The notes: generated from the sequence alone by a model not told the origin. A DNA stretch of 64,000 nt from Ectobius pallidus (GCA_964059195.1 CAXKWD010000007.1:154799269-154863268); one strand, 5' to 3'; numbered from the stretch's first letter, positions 51,840 to 62,722 are shown. Made by a program: numbers and translations.

Positions 51840-52380
51840 TCACAAATTGTGCTTATTGCCCTTCAACAAAGCGAAAATCTTTTGTTTTTCCCTAGCAATT
51901 CTAGGGCGAAGTATTGTCGTGTTACACTCGCGAGATAACCGTTTAAAGATTTTGGAAGATAATGGTAGCAAACTGATGGGACGATAATTGCTTGGATAAA
52001 TTCGAAGCTTCTCTGGTTTAGGTATCTTTACGATGATAGCATGTTTCCATGTAGTTTGAAAATAAGTCCAGCACAATATGGCATTGAATATCTATGTTAA
52101 TAGGACCAGTGCTTTCCGAGGCATAGTCTTTAATAAAGGTGAAACAATATCACAGGAGTGTAATGGTGGGTTTTGGTTTAAAGTGATTTTCTAATATTTA
52201 CTTTTTCTTCTGAGGAGCTTAACCAAGAGCTACCAACCTTTAGAGGAGGGGTTCAGTCGATTTGTTTAGTCAAGTAGGCCTATAATTAATTTTCTTCCAT
52301 AGAGAGCCATCAGATAAATTCATGTCCTTTAGATTATTTATAACAGCGCTAGGTTATTTTATCATAGCTTCACGTAGATT
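51840..52380 (-). pseudogene. Jockey-type reverse transcriptase remnant (fingers/palm start)
   Basis: On the minus strand the order is NNLKDMNLSDGSLWKKI (about 52300), then IVSPLLKTMPRKALVLL, a stop, IFNAILCWTYFQTTWKHAII, VKIPKP, YPSNYRPISLLPLSSKIFKR and LSRECNTTILRPRIAREKQK. The WKHAIIVxIPKPxK...SNYRPISLLPxxSKIFExL block is the N-terminal RT region (motifs 0-2) of Jockey-clade LINEs. Stops and frameshifts interrupt it, and the FADD catalytic box is missing because the sequence diverges after GNKHNL. A KALGADGI-like stretch at about 52420 may be a displaced piece of the preceding linker. It is older than the Jockey fragment at 14948 and represents a different part of the protein, so the two do not overlap. 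Confidence 0.82.
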
Positions 52381-52499
52381 TTTCTTAACTCTATTATAAT
52401 ATAGCCTGTATTAAATGGAGAATACCGTCTGCTCCCAAAGCCTTCTGCACTATTTCTTCTCTTGTAACAACTGTCTGCTGTGTGGTGTAATGTACTTAT

Positions 52500-52920
52500 T
52501 TTTGGGAGTAGAACTTCTAGATTTTTCCTGCCATTTCAACAACGTGCATTGAATATATTTGACATGTTTTTGCTAAAATATTCAATATTTTATGTCACAT
52601 GAGCCTTAAGTCTATTTGATCTTAATGTGAAGTACGCGAAATAACACCAAAATCAAGCTAACTTTTGTTCCGATATTTAACGTTTTTTTTTTCCACCGTA
52701 AAATAAAATCCTTTATGAATCCGCAGAATGCAGCATGATACAAGAATAGCAAGGAGTGTAGACAGGATGGTAACGGTTGTGATGTGATCATTGACCGCAC
52801 ACAGAGATGCTGTTGGCTGCGTGGGAGATCTGCAAGGTCGCCGGAAATTCGCGAACATGCGGGAATGCAACCCAGTACATCCCACGACATGCATCACGAC
52901 AGCCGCGAGTATTAAAAATA
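52500..52920. other. No recognisable feature
   Basis: Unassigned. Overlapping minus-strand frames of 79 and 92 codons (52612-52897) have no recognised domain. Confidence 0.35.
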
Positions 52921-52928
52921 ATAATTGC

Positions 52929-54177
52929 CAGGGCCCGGATTTTAATGACTTGTCATCTTTTTACTGATAGGCCTACTGCATAGACATTGCCAATTTGTAG
53001 ATAAATCCAAATACTATAGAGGACAATACAGGACACTTTGCGATATATCGAGGGACAAAATCTTGAGCACCATCTAGCGGCCCATCCTGCTACTACTGAA
53101 TACAGATGCAGTAACTAGATACAAAGATATCAACCAATTTCTATTAGAGGAGCCGAAGTAGCCAACCTCGGCATGTTATGTATAAGTGATATGATTTTTC
53201 TATCTATGTATGGACCAGGAAAAAATGCTGGTTTGGAAATAAATAACCCAAAAAATTAAAACAAAAAAGCAACATTGAAAAAAGAGAAAGTTGTTGTTAG
53301 CAACCGCTAAGTTGAAATATTTGTGTTTTCATTGATATTTTGAGAACTATTTCGGAAGTTCTGTGTTTTTATTGCTCATTATTATTCTTATAATTACTTA
53401 AACAGTCTTTGTTCCTTAGTGTTTGGTGAAACATTAAAACATTGCAGTTTATATGTGTTTTGAATATTTTAATTTGCCCCCAAGTTTGCAGGTTGTGCCA
53501 CCAGGAGTGCTGCAAAATCTGTCCCCCATTTTTCCATTCCCAAAACAGTAAGTGTTCGGTATTGTCCTCTATAGTATTTGATAAATCTTAATCATGGCCT
53601 CTAGATTATAGAAATGCATGTTTTGTCATTTTATGCAATTTTATATCTTTAGGGCGTTTATTTCAATTTTATGTCATTATTTTGTCATTTTCATGTCATT
53701 TGCTTCCTTACATAATCACTTTCGTGCATTTACATTGAGTATATTAACGTTTATACCTTCAATAATCTCCGTATGCTGACAGTAATTTACTGCAATCCTG
53801 AATAAGGCAGGATTTAAAAGCTTTTTTTTTTTTCATGGAAGCCTAATATTTAAATAAATTACTAGGTTACCGTAATGCATCATTTTTGTAGGATCTACAT
53901 GTACTTTAAAACAATTTTCTTACTTTTCTTCTCAAATGCTCCATTCAAGAACAAAGAACAGACTTTTTAGACCTACAACATCCTTTCTGCATTTACAGTT
54001 TTTTTTCAGCTATGTACTAATTAGTCTACAACTTTGTGTGTACAATAATATTTTTTTTTATAAATAAAATATAAGTTTTCAGGTCATTTTTTATAATTAA
54101 TGTCATTTTCTTTAAACTTTAAGGTCATTTTATAGGTCATTTTTCAAACAATATTAGGTCATAGAATCCGGGCCCTG
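52929..54177. mobile_element. hAT-like element, 1.25 kb, 8-bp TSD with one mismatch
   Basis: TIRs CAGGGCCCGGATTTTAATGA and (complement) CAGGGCCCGGATTCTATGAC. TSD ATAATTGC (52921-52928) against ATAATTAC (54178-54185). The right half has TTTATGTCATT and TTTTGTCATT repeats. A second TIR element is nested at 53013. Confidence 0.88.
53013..53577. mobile_element. TIR element nested in the hAT-like element
   Basis: AATACTATAGAGGACAATAC and its complement GTATTGTCCTCTATAGTATT bracket 565 bp. GATAAATC occurs on both outer sides. The TA dinucleotides at the ends would fit a Tc1/mariner-type insertion. No transposase recognised. Confidence 0.7.
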
Positions 54178-54185
54178 ATAATTAC

Positions 54186-54842
54186 GTATTTTACGGACCA
54201 TAAGACGCACTTTTTTACTTTGAAAACAGAGTCTTGAAAGTTGGGTGCGTCTAATTGTCCGAAGTACACTAAAAAGAATTAAAATAATGGTAAATATTTC
54301 CGGAATACCACAGATATAAACAAGGTGTTGTAAACGATTATGGTTACACATTTTGGCACAGACTGTACATCAGGGCACTTGTCACAACCGTAAATTGAGG
54401 GTAGCTGGAAGCCAGGTATACAATCCGAAAAGAAAGGAGTATCGAGTTCTTTTATACAAAAGGAGTTGTCTCCACTGGGTGGTTTAAATGAAGGCAAGAT
54501 CTTTAAACAGCCTTGTCCCATTACACTTACTGTATGCTGAATTGAGGGTTAGAGGGTGTAAAAGTATTTTCAGTCTTTCATGAGAAATCAGTTCAGTTGT
54601 TAAAATTTACGCGATGCCACCTGTAGAGAAGAGATGTTCGTACAACGTAGGTTTTATATTAGAAGTGATTTACACTGATTCCATTGCACAAGGTTATAAT
54701 ATTTGTTTATGCAGTGAAGTATATTATTCCCTTTAAAATTTTTAATTTAGAATCACATTCAATTTATTTTCCTTTAAATTTCCATCCTAAAAGCAAGGTG
54801 CGTCTTATGGTCCGGAGCGTATTATAGTCCGAAAAAATACGA
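54186..54842. mobile_element. TIR element with ACCATAAGACGCAC ends
   Basis: CGTATTTTACGGACCATAAG and the complement of GGTGCGTCTTATGGTCCGGA...GAAAAAATACG are inverted. The right end has an extra 17 bp. It abuts the TSD of the previous element and family A copy 13. The 80-codon minus frame inside is unrecognised. Superfamily not certain. Confidence 0.75.
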
Positions 54843-54960
54843 TATAACGTCCATGGGAAGAAGCCTATTGATTTTGAACATAATCGATTGACCGGTACCG
54901 GAGTAAAGCCCAATTTAGTATATATTCCATGGTAATATATCAGAAAGAATTTACCAAGTT
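54841..54960 (-). mobile_element. Family A element, copy 13 (monomer fragment)
   Basis: ATAACGTCCATGGGAAGAAG, GATTGACCGGTACCGGAGTA and ATCAGAAAGAATTTACCAAG. Nothing of either end. Confidence 0.8.
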
Positions 54961-55003
54961 GTAATTCAATGTTATTTAAACCAATATTCTCCCCTAACAC
55001 GAA

Positions 55004-55340
55004 TGTGTACTGCGGGTTTTGTAGTCGGCATCAACAGGCGCTAAACATCTATAAATACCATATTAACGCCCGTCTGATGCGACCACTTCTTCACTCTCTG
55101 TGTATTGCGGGTTTTCTAGTCACCACCAACAGGCGCTAATAATAAATAAATACCGTAACAGCCCCTGACTGATGCGTTCGATCCTTCTTCCTCTGTGTAC
55201 TGCGGGCTGTCTAGTCGTTCTCAGCAGGCGCTAAACATCTATAAAAACCTTAACATTAACGCCCGTCTGATGCGACCACTTCTCTGCTCTCCGAGTATTG
55301 CGGGTTTTCTAGTCGCCATTAGCAGGCGCTGAACTTTTCT
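55004..55340 (+). repeat. Tandem repeat, about 95-99 bp, 3.4 units
   Basis: Units start TGTGTAYTGCGGGTTTT at about 55004, 55099 and 55194, with a partial one at 55293. Each continues TAGTCG..., AACAGGCGCTAAACATCTAT and AACGCCCGTCTGATGCGACC. A lone related core (GGGCATTGTGGGTTTTTTAG) is at about 55541. Confidence 0.9.
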
Positions 55341-55358
55341 AAATAGCATTATGTGCTA

Positions 55359-55484
55359 GTTTATTTGAGAAAAGTTGACGCTCCTTATACCCCCAATTTA
55401 GTTATGTAAATAAGGAAAGGTAATCTAACTTATTTACGTAATTAAATTGGGGGTATAAGGAACGTCAACTTTTCTCAAATAAAC
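55359..55484. repeat. 126-bp inverted repeat with 55-bp arms
   Basis: GTTTATTTGAGAAAAGTTGA...CCCCCAATTTAGTTATGTAA pairs with its complement, ending CAACTTTTCTCAAATAAAC. The loop is about 14 bp. Only a few mismatches. It could be a small MITE or a structured transcript. Confidence 0.9.
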
Positions 55485-55499
55485 ACTTCCCCCTTTGAA

Positions 55500-55890
55500 C
55501 CAATATGAAATTCTTCAACTTTTAAGGCCTAGCTTGTCCTCTGGGCATTGTGGGTTTTTTAGTCGTCATTTTCATGTGATATTTTAGAAAGAAAAGCGCT
55601 AACCTAATGTTAAGATAGAAATGTTGAAATTTTAAAACGAATTTCCTTAGAAAAAAATCTGATGTGAAAGTCACATAAATTCCTCTGCCCAAATAAAAGT
55701 TAGCAGTATTCACATATCCTTTTACAAAATCGCAAGACACAATTTTACGCTAATTATCCTATAAATACCTCTTATTTCAATGATGCGACTAAAAGCGCAG
55801 GCTATATAACAAACTTAAAAAAAAGAACAAGTGACTGCAGACGTTTATTGGACTTATTGGACTATTGAAAAGCGTTTTTTTTTTTTTTTT
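55500..55890. other. No recognisable feature; poly-T at 55876-55893
   Basis: Unassigned, ending in a T run that replaces the outer end of family F copy 2. Confidence 0.4.
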
Positions 55891-55893
55891 TTT

Positions 55894-56402
55894 ATGAATA
55901 ACACCGAAATATTTTACCTGTGTATAGAGGGGACATAGACAAGCAAGTTTTGTTAGGAGATTTTTGCTCTATGGATTCAATTTTTCCTGTTACAGCTTAA
56001 AATCTCCGAAGGCCTGCCGCCACTGACTTCTATCATTTGAAAAGATGCACAACAAAGGAACTTCGTTGTTAACACTTGAATTATGAATAAAACAATCTAA
56101 TTCAGTGGCGGCCAGTCATGTAATTAGTATATAAATTTTGCAGATTAAGGAAACACTAAATTATGATGTAGTTGTTGATAAATGATTAAGAATAAGGTTT
56201 TTGTCGATCACTAAGAAGGTATGAAGTCAATTTAACGAAAATTGTAACCCTATTTCGCTTTATTATTGTTTCATGAGCACCAAATTATAATTACTTTAAT
56301 GCTCTGTAGCATACACATTTTATGTCATAGAGCAAACATCTCATAATAAAAGTTGCTTCTATACACAGGTAAAATATTTCGGAGTTATTCATTAACACCC
56401 TG
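55894..56402 (-). mobile_element. Family F TIR element, copy 2
   Basis: ATGAATAACACCGAAATATT, GACATAGACAAGCAAG and TTTTTGCTCTATGG at the left; CATAGAGCAAACATCTCATA and CATTAACACCCTG at the right. The interior is collinear with the minus strand of copy 1. The leftmost few bases (CAGGGTGTTA) are lost at the poly-T. Confidence 0.85.
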
Positions 56403-56404
56403 TA

Positions 56405-56930
56405 TAGGCCTATTATGTCTAAGAGTGGAATTAATATAATTATATATTACTACTATTTCCCATGCAGTTTATTTCTGAGATGCACTTCAGAAAACCACAG
56501 TTCACTGTATTCATTTTTGGGGAATGCAATATAAATGTGTTTGTTGATTTGGGCTTAAGTGGAGAAATAATAGGAAACCCCAATGTGACCTCCCGGCCTG
56601 ACAGGGTAATAACTCTCATCTGTCAGCCTGACCTCAAATTAGACCCGTGTGGTTGTGATTCTCTTTTTGTTTGTGTTGTCATGGTGACGCAGTGACGTGT
56701 GCGGTCCCTGACTCTGGCATTAACCTGTTAAATTATTCCGAAGCCATCAAACGAAACGTTAAACCCGTCCTTCACTCTAGAATGGATTTTAATCTTCATA
56801 ATCACAGTGTCAACAAATTAATTGAAGTACAGTGATTTTCCTATAGATTAATTTATTTTTTGTTCGACAGTAGGCTACTCTAATATGCTTATCATTTGTG
56901 ACATAACAGTATCTTCATTACATATATATG
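56405..56930. other. No recognisable feature
   Basis: A 77-codon plus frame (56462-56695) is unrecognised. No repeat match. Confidence 0.35.
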
Positions 56931-57660
56931 TTAAGGGGGGACATAACAGCTTTGGATGCTGAAAAATAGGTGAAGTTTCATTTTTTTTCTCACCAATGAA
57001 TGATTCTGTACCCTTGCAATCTGGCATGCTCTATATTGACTATTTCTAGAATTGCATACTATTTTCAGAATTAATTTAACTATTACAGTTATTGGGTAAT
57101 TATCATTACAAAATGGCAGCCAAATTTTATGCACTGAAGTGCCGTTTCCATGATAATTCTCATAAATACCAATATTTCTGAGTGATTATTTTTTCTATCT
57201 ATTTGTAAACATCATGTGAGCAACATAATCTAGAATTTTTGGATTATCTGCAGTATAAATATTTTTTTAAAAATAATTCATCACTTGTTAATTTTTTAAA
57301 ATAAATTTTTACATCAGAAATGTTAAAAAAAAAACTATTCAAGTTACATCAATGATTTTGGATAGTGCTGTTCAATAATATCAAATATACCTGCATGCAA
57401 AATTTTACTGTGCTATGTTAATAAATGTTTGAGTTATGAGGGAAACGGCACTTCAGTGCACAAAATATGGCTGCTATTTTGTAATGATAATTACCCATTA
57501 ACTGTAATAGTTAAATTAATTCTGAAAATAGTATGCAGTTTTGGAACTAGTCAATATAGAGCGTGCCAGATTACAAGGCTACAGAACAATTCATTGCTGA
57601 GAAAAAAATGATGAAACTTCACCTATTTTCCAGCATCGAAAGCTGTATGTCTCCCTTAAA
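56931..57660. mobile_element. TTAA-flanked foldback with about 230-bp inverted arms (piggyBac-like)
   Basis: Ends TTAAGGGGGGACATAACAGC and (complement) TTTAAGGGAGACATACAGCT. The arms 56931-57148 and 57437-57660 are inverted over nearly their whole length, including GGAAACGGCACTTCAGTGCA. Each arm encodes the same short frame (FCNDNYPxTVIVKLILKIVC), which reads in both outward copies and is not a known domain. Confidence 0.8.
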
Positions 57661-58013
57661 GTGCTGGATGTCATTAAAATGCTGTTGTAATTATTATTGT
57701 AACTATCTGTTTCCAACTGGACATATCCGATATCGCTTAATATTGTGTGTACAACGTCTTCAAGCCTTTACAACACCAGAAAACCTTTTAAATAAAATAA
57801 ATTATGTTTATTTTTTAGAGCCTCTCCACTATTAATCGGTTGCCCTGTATTCATATTTGCCATTCTCCCCGATCACATCAGTCATCTTCCTCCAGACAAC
57901 AGTTTATGGATTTGTCCTCTCCAAGTTGTTCTTGGCCTGCCCCGTTGGCTTCTACCCCGAGGAGGCCTACATACATAGAGAAATTATGTGGTTCATTGAG
58001 GGCCACTGAATGT
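57661..58013. other. No recognisable feature
   Basis: Two plus frames of 64 and 90 codons are unrecognised. Confidence 0.35.
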
Positions 58014-58385
58014 AGGCTATGTTCAGATAATTAAAATCAGCTTGTACAAAGAATAATAAATTGATATAAATTACTATGCAGGCCTATATTGTCAAGTAGT
58101 AAAACTATAGTAATAGCTATGCCTTATAGGCTTTCCAAACCTATTATTTGGAGTGTCTTAGTCATTTGAATTCACCAAAAATGTCCAGATCTTTAGCTGA
58201 ATATATTAGCCTATGTTCAGACAATGAAAATCAATGTGTACAAATTAAAATTTAAGAATAATAAATTGATACAGATTACGTGCTAAAATCTATAAAAATA
58301 GCTGTGCATTATAGGCTTCCCAAACTATTGTGTGTCCTTACACAGTTGGATACACTAAAATGTCCATATCTTTAGACAGAACGCT
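58014..58385 (+). repeat. Direct duplication of about 190 bp
   Basis: CTATGTTCAGATAATTAAAA...AATAATAAATTGATATAAAT...ATGTCCAGATCTTTAG (58017-58197) recurs as CTATGTTCAGACAATGAAAA...ATGTCCATATCTTTAG (58212-58377) with many differences. An old tandem duplication. Confidence 0.8.
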
Positions 58386-58547
58386 TGGCGAAGAATGCTT
58401 TAGTAGAATTTCCTGATTTGCTACACCTATGATGATCTAGTAATTTTCATCTGTGGGTTGCAGCTGGCTGTATTGGTGTCCAGTGTTTTGTGTATGTTTA
58501 AAAAAAAAACATAAAGTTTATTTATTCACAATGATCATGATGATGTA

Positions 58548-59303
58548 CAGTCGGTCAAATAAAAAACGTCGGGACTCGTATGCAGTTAAAATTAAAGTTT
58601 TAACGCATTAGTTCAAAAGTTTCCTATAAAAAACATAAAATACAAGTCATTCTCGGAACATATGAGGCCATGCGACAGGAGGGAAAAAATGAACAACGAT
58701 GGAAAAAATGAAAAACGCGGAAAGCGCAACACACGATATTCAACATAATGTATTGTCATAATTAATTTTCCTTTGTGTCATCGCGCCACATAGACCTACA
58801 AATGCTAGCCTGAAAGAAAGTGTAGTTAGGGCTGTAATTGACCTGCATTTTTCGGCCTCTGAAGCATCGAGAAGGTTCCATATTTCTTAAAGACCATATT
58901 TCTTAATGCGACCGGAAGTTTTCATAGGAAACGTGGATCTGGCCGGCCGCGTATAACGATGCTAGATTGGTTGCAGAAGTTGAACGTAAGTTATTGATTT
59001 TGCACTACAAGTACCGGTATTATAAAATAAAATCTTTAAAAAAGGCTCCTTGAATAATCATATTCCTTGCGAATTTATTAATATTATAAGAATTTGCAAC
59101 CAAGAATATGGCGGATGTGAGACATATAGCCACAGCCTTCTATACATGTTCGTTTTGGAACAAAACTGACTAAATAATCAAGAAAATACATGGAGAGACA
59201 AGAGGCAGGTGTGAACCTAACCTTAAGTCTTCCTGTACATGCGCATATGCTCGTTCGTGATACTTAATCAAATATCGCCCGACGTTTTTTATTTGTCCGA
59301 CTG
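58548..59303 (+). mobile_element. Tc1-like element with 27-bp TIRs and TA duplication
   Basis: CAGTCGGTCAAATAAAAAAC and the complement of GTTTTTTATTTGTCCGACTG, flanked by TA at 58546-58547 and 59304-59305. It is 756 bp, about half the usual length, with the DDE domain deleted. Confidence 0.9.
58803..58985 (+). pseudogene. Tc1-like transposase, N-terminal DNA-binding remnant
   Basis: From 58803 it reads NASLKESVVRAVIDLHFSAS, EASRRFHIS and a stop. A second frame gives RKRGSGRPRITMLDWL from about 58926. The first stretch is a paired-type helix-turn-helix of Tc1 transposases. RKxGSGRPR is the conserved linker between the two DNA-binding subdomains (GRPR AT-hook-like motif). No start codon is preserved in frame, a stop and a frameshift separate the two parts, and the catalytic DD34E/D region is absent. 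The gene is dead and survives only as the 5' side of the internally deleted element. It is on the same strand as would be expected for the complete element. Confidence 0.8.
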
Positions 59304-59305
59304 TA

Positions 59306-59640
59306 CTAGTATGCATTTTGTCTTACGTGAAAGGGAAATCAATCACATTTATATGCTGTAGATTTAATGTACTTTTGTTATTATTGTCGATGTAATTAAC
59401 CTCCTGATTGAATCCGTTTCCAGATTTCAGGTGTGCTAGATGATTGGAAATCGATGTGGAGAAGTAATTGGAAAGGAATCCAGTGAATCACTTGAGTGGC
59501 TGGGGTGGGATTGATTTTCTTGCCAGTGCTGTATAAATCATCCCCAAGGAAACACAATTCTTTATGCGTGCGCTTGCCAATGCCGTGGCTTGGAGAATAT
59601 AATATGTGTGATCACATAAGAACTCCCTTGCAAGTCTTCC
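59306..59640. other. No recognisable feature
   Basis: Unassigned. Confidence 0.4.
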
Positions 59641-60022
59641 ATTATTAAATGCCAGAATAGTGCTTTATGAGACGGCGACGGAAAACATGTCTGTCCGTTC
59701 GTCCGTCCGTCTGTCCGTTTGTCTGACCTGTCCGCGCGATAACTCAAATATGCTTTATAGGATTTGTATGAAACTTGGTATAACGTCCATGAGAAGAACC
59801 CTATTGATATTGAACCAAATCGGTTGACTGTTACCGGAGTAATTTAGTGCCTATTTTATGGTAATATACTAGAAAGAATTTTTCAAATGCAAATCAGTTA
59901 TCATGACAACACATTGTTTTACAGTGTTCATATACGGGTTTGGAAGTTGCAATGAAGCTTTGACAAATAACACTACCCACGTATTCCTTCACATATGCTT
60001 ATAAAACTTTAGACCTTTGTTC
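59641..60022 (-). mobile_element. Family A element, copy 14
   Basis: TTATTAAATGCCAGAATAG, CTGTCCGTTCGTCCGTCCGT block, one monomer (shortened) and the conserved block to TAGACCTTTGTTCTTTG, where it breaks off. Confidence 0.85.
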
Positions 60023-60150
60023 TTTGTTTTCTTATGAAAACAGATACAATTAAAAACTCTCTTACTAGTTGCAAAAATTGTTTCTTGCAGTCTGATGCTG
60101 TATTATGAGTGGTTCAATGCTTCACAGTTACATATTATCTTATAAAGTTA

Positions 60151-60720
60151 CTTGCATGTGCCCGCGGCTTCGCCCGCGATAATTATTTCAAAAATTAAAA
60201 ATTAAGAGCATAATAGTTAAATCATTATATTTATTAACACCTAAATCACGTGGACAACATACCACGATTAGATAGCATCGCCTGGTAAAAGCGACCTCAG
60301 ATTCGGGTCCCTTGGTCCAGAAAACCCCTGTATAGTGAGTTTCGTCCAAATAAAATAATGTTTGACCATATTTAGGGCTTACAACATTCAAGCGATCGCG
60401 AAAGTTTTATTTTCAAGGTATGACAAAAATAGCCAAAGCCAACTGTAATTGATTTGACATTGAAATGTATAACTGAAAACTTATGTTTTGAAAACGCAAA
60501 AAATGCACGTTGTTTGCCCGTTTTTCACTCATAACTCACGAACGAAAACTAAAATTAAAATTGCTGTTAATATTATCAGGTTACTTGCATCCCAAAGTGA
60601 TCACAATAAACGGTGTGCACTGTAATTATCTTCTAAAACGAAGTTTTATTTTCAAAATTAAAGTACGGATACGTGGTTTGTACGGAGTTACTGAATAATG
60701 ATTACTGAGTAAAATATGAA
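60151..60720 (-). mobile_element. Helitron I 3' end, copy 2
   Basis: On the minus strand it ends in a hairpin CGCGGGCGAAGCCGCG, then GGCACATGCAAG and T, one base from CTAG. The first 75 bp match 10567. The interior limit to about 60720 is a guess. Confidence 0.6.
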
Positions 60721-61290
60721 AACTGGAACCTGAAATAGTAAATGTAAAATTTACCGTATGTCTATTGATAGTTTTACTGCTGAAAGATCTGATTTTCGCT
60801 TTCTTTTGTTTAGGTGAGTACTGGACGAGAGGAGAACGGCACGATGGTAATGTATCCGCCACATAGAGCAACAAAATGATAATATTTCTCACATAACATG
60901 CTGATATTGTATATCGAAGAAATAAGGTTTGGAGTTTTATAAGGGAAGTGGCAAAGCCTTCATGGAGACTTGTCTCGAAATTTTGTACTATACAAGGTTT
61001 GTGCTATGAAGGGATCAACCAGCGAAATCAGAAAAATCTACCATTTTTAACCAATAGATATAAATTTTTTATCAATCGTTTTACGTGTTTAAAGAAGTGT
61101 TTAACTATTCTTTGTCAGTTATAAGCGAAGTGCTTTCTGAATTACGATATTTGAAGTGAAACTTCTTTAGCCGTCCTAGGAGTAAATCGAGAGCTAACCC
61201 AAACCTGCGTTACGAACAAAATTGTCACAAATTAGTGGGGTGTGAAGGACAGACTGCACAGAAAACAATCAACTCAATGATTAGGCTTAT
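60721..61290. other. No recognisable feature
   Basis: Unassigned. Confidence 0.4.
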
Positions 61291-61294
61291 CCAA

Positions 61295-61925
61295 CAAACT
61301 TTTAAAAATCTAAAAATCCAAATTTATAAAATAGAAAATCTAAAATAAAAAAGAAAAATTCAAAGACCAAAATTTAAAAAATCCAAATTTAAAAATTCAA
61401 AGATCAAAATTTAAAAAAATCCAAAATAAAAATTACAAATGTATAAATTTAAAATTTAAAATATAAAAAATCCAAACAAAAAATCCAAAAATCTAAAATT
61501 AAAAAATTAAAAAATTAAAAAATCCAAATTTAAAAAATCCCAAATTTAAAAATCTAAAAATACAAAGTTTAATCGAAAATTCAAAATTTAAAAATCCGAA
61601 ATTTAAAAAATTAAAAAACCCAAAAATAAAAAAATAAAAAATCCAAATTTACAAAATCCAAAATTTAAAAAATATAAAAATACAAAATTAAATCGAAAAT
61701 TCTAAATTCTAAAATCCAAAAAATAAAAATTTCCAAGATCCAAAATTTAAAAAAAATTCAAAATTCCTAAATTAAAAAAATAAAAGATCAAAAATTTATA
61801 ATCCAAAATTAATAAGTCCAACAATCCAAAATTGAAAAAATTCAATAATCCAAAGTTGAAAAAATCCAAAAATAAAAACAAGTTTCACTTCTGTCGCGTG
61901 GCGTTCCACGCACATATTTTTTATA
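61295..61925 (+). repeat. Second AT-rich (AAAATCC/AAAATTT) array with the conserved right flank
   Basis: About 580 bp of AAAATCCAAAATTTAAA-like sequence followed by AAAACAAGTTTCACTTCTGT and the hairpin GCGTGG-CGTT-CCACGC at 61896-61911, the same orientation and order as at 6895-7530. The 130-bp repeat seen there is absent. Confidence 0.85.
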
Positions 61926-62116
61926 TGTTTATTTTAACATTTTCTGAAAATTGCTCCTTCTACTCGATTTTAAATAATTTTCCGTGGAATTAAAAATCGA
62001 AAGCCTTTTGTAGCTACTCAACGAGTTATCTAAAAATGAATTACCAAAATGTAAGGATTCACTTAAAAAGAAATTTTTCGCTATGTACGAGTATATACGA
62101 GCACATTTGTTTATTT

Positions 62117-62364
62117 TACCTTTTCACTGCACTGATTTATAAATTCGTCACCTCAGAAAATTGTATAAATGCAGAGATATAAGATTGATGGACTAGACCT
62201 ATTGTTTTATGTAAATGTGAGGATTTTTATTCTCGTTTTGCAACTGTTATTCATGGAGACAAGCTATTCTACTGAAATTTTTCTCATAGATTTGAAAATT
62301 AGAGCCCGCTGATGATTTCACTTGATGATTGCTTATATCAGTGTATAAATTCAGCTCTGAAAAT
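62117..62364. mobile_element. TTAA-type MITE, decayed copy 2
   Basis: CCTTTTCACTGCACTGATTT, TATAAATTCGTCAC, GAGGATTTTTATTC and CTATTCTACTGAAATTTTTC match 31576-31808 in order. The TTAA flanks are not preserved. Confidence 0.7.
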
Positions 62365-62554
62365 ATCAACACGTCCATACATCATTCTTCCTAGTTTCTA
62401 GGATCCTTGGTTTTGGAGGGCTGTATTGCTAATGTTAATCAATTTTAAAGTGAGGTACTGTATTTAAAATACCACGTGAGAAGCTTAATTTGCTAAATAG
62501 AGTGATAATGCTGATATGAAAATGACCTTAAAGAATTAAACCATTGGACGGTCA

Positions 62555-62587
<33 letters not shown>

Positions 62588-62722
62588 TTTGAACTATTTG
62601 TAATTCGATGTCAGATGAATCACTATATCACAGCCTGACTTCATTATGGCAGTCAGTATACAAATTATGTGTAGCGGTGCAGTTGTAATTACAATTTTGA
62701 AAAGCATGAATAAATTATTAAC
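62365..62722. other. No gene; (TAA)n at 62558-62586
   Basis: Microsatellite and unassigned sequence. Confidence 0.5.

Noticed and set aside
55004..55340. CRISPR-like spacing of repeats (also at 40879-41166)
   Set aside because: Units are contiguous tandem repeats without unique spacers, and the DNA is eukaryotic.
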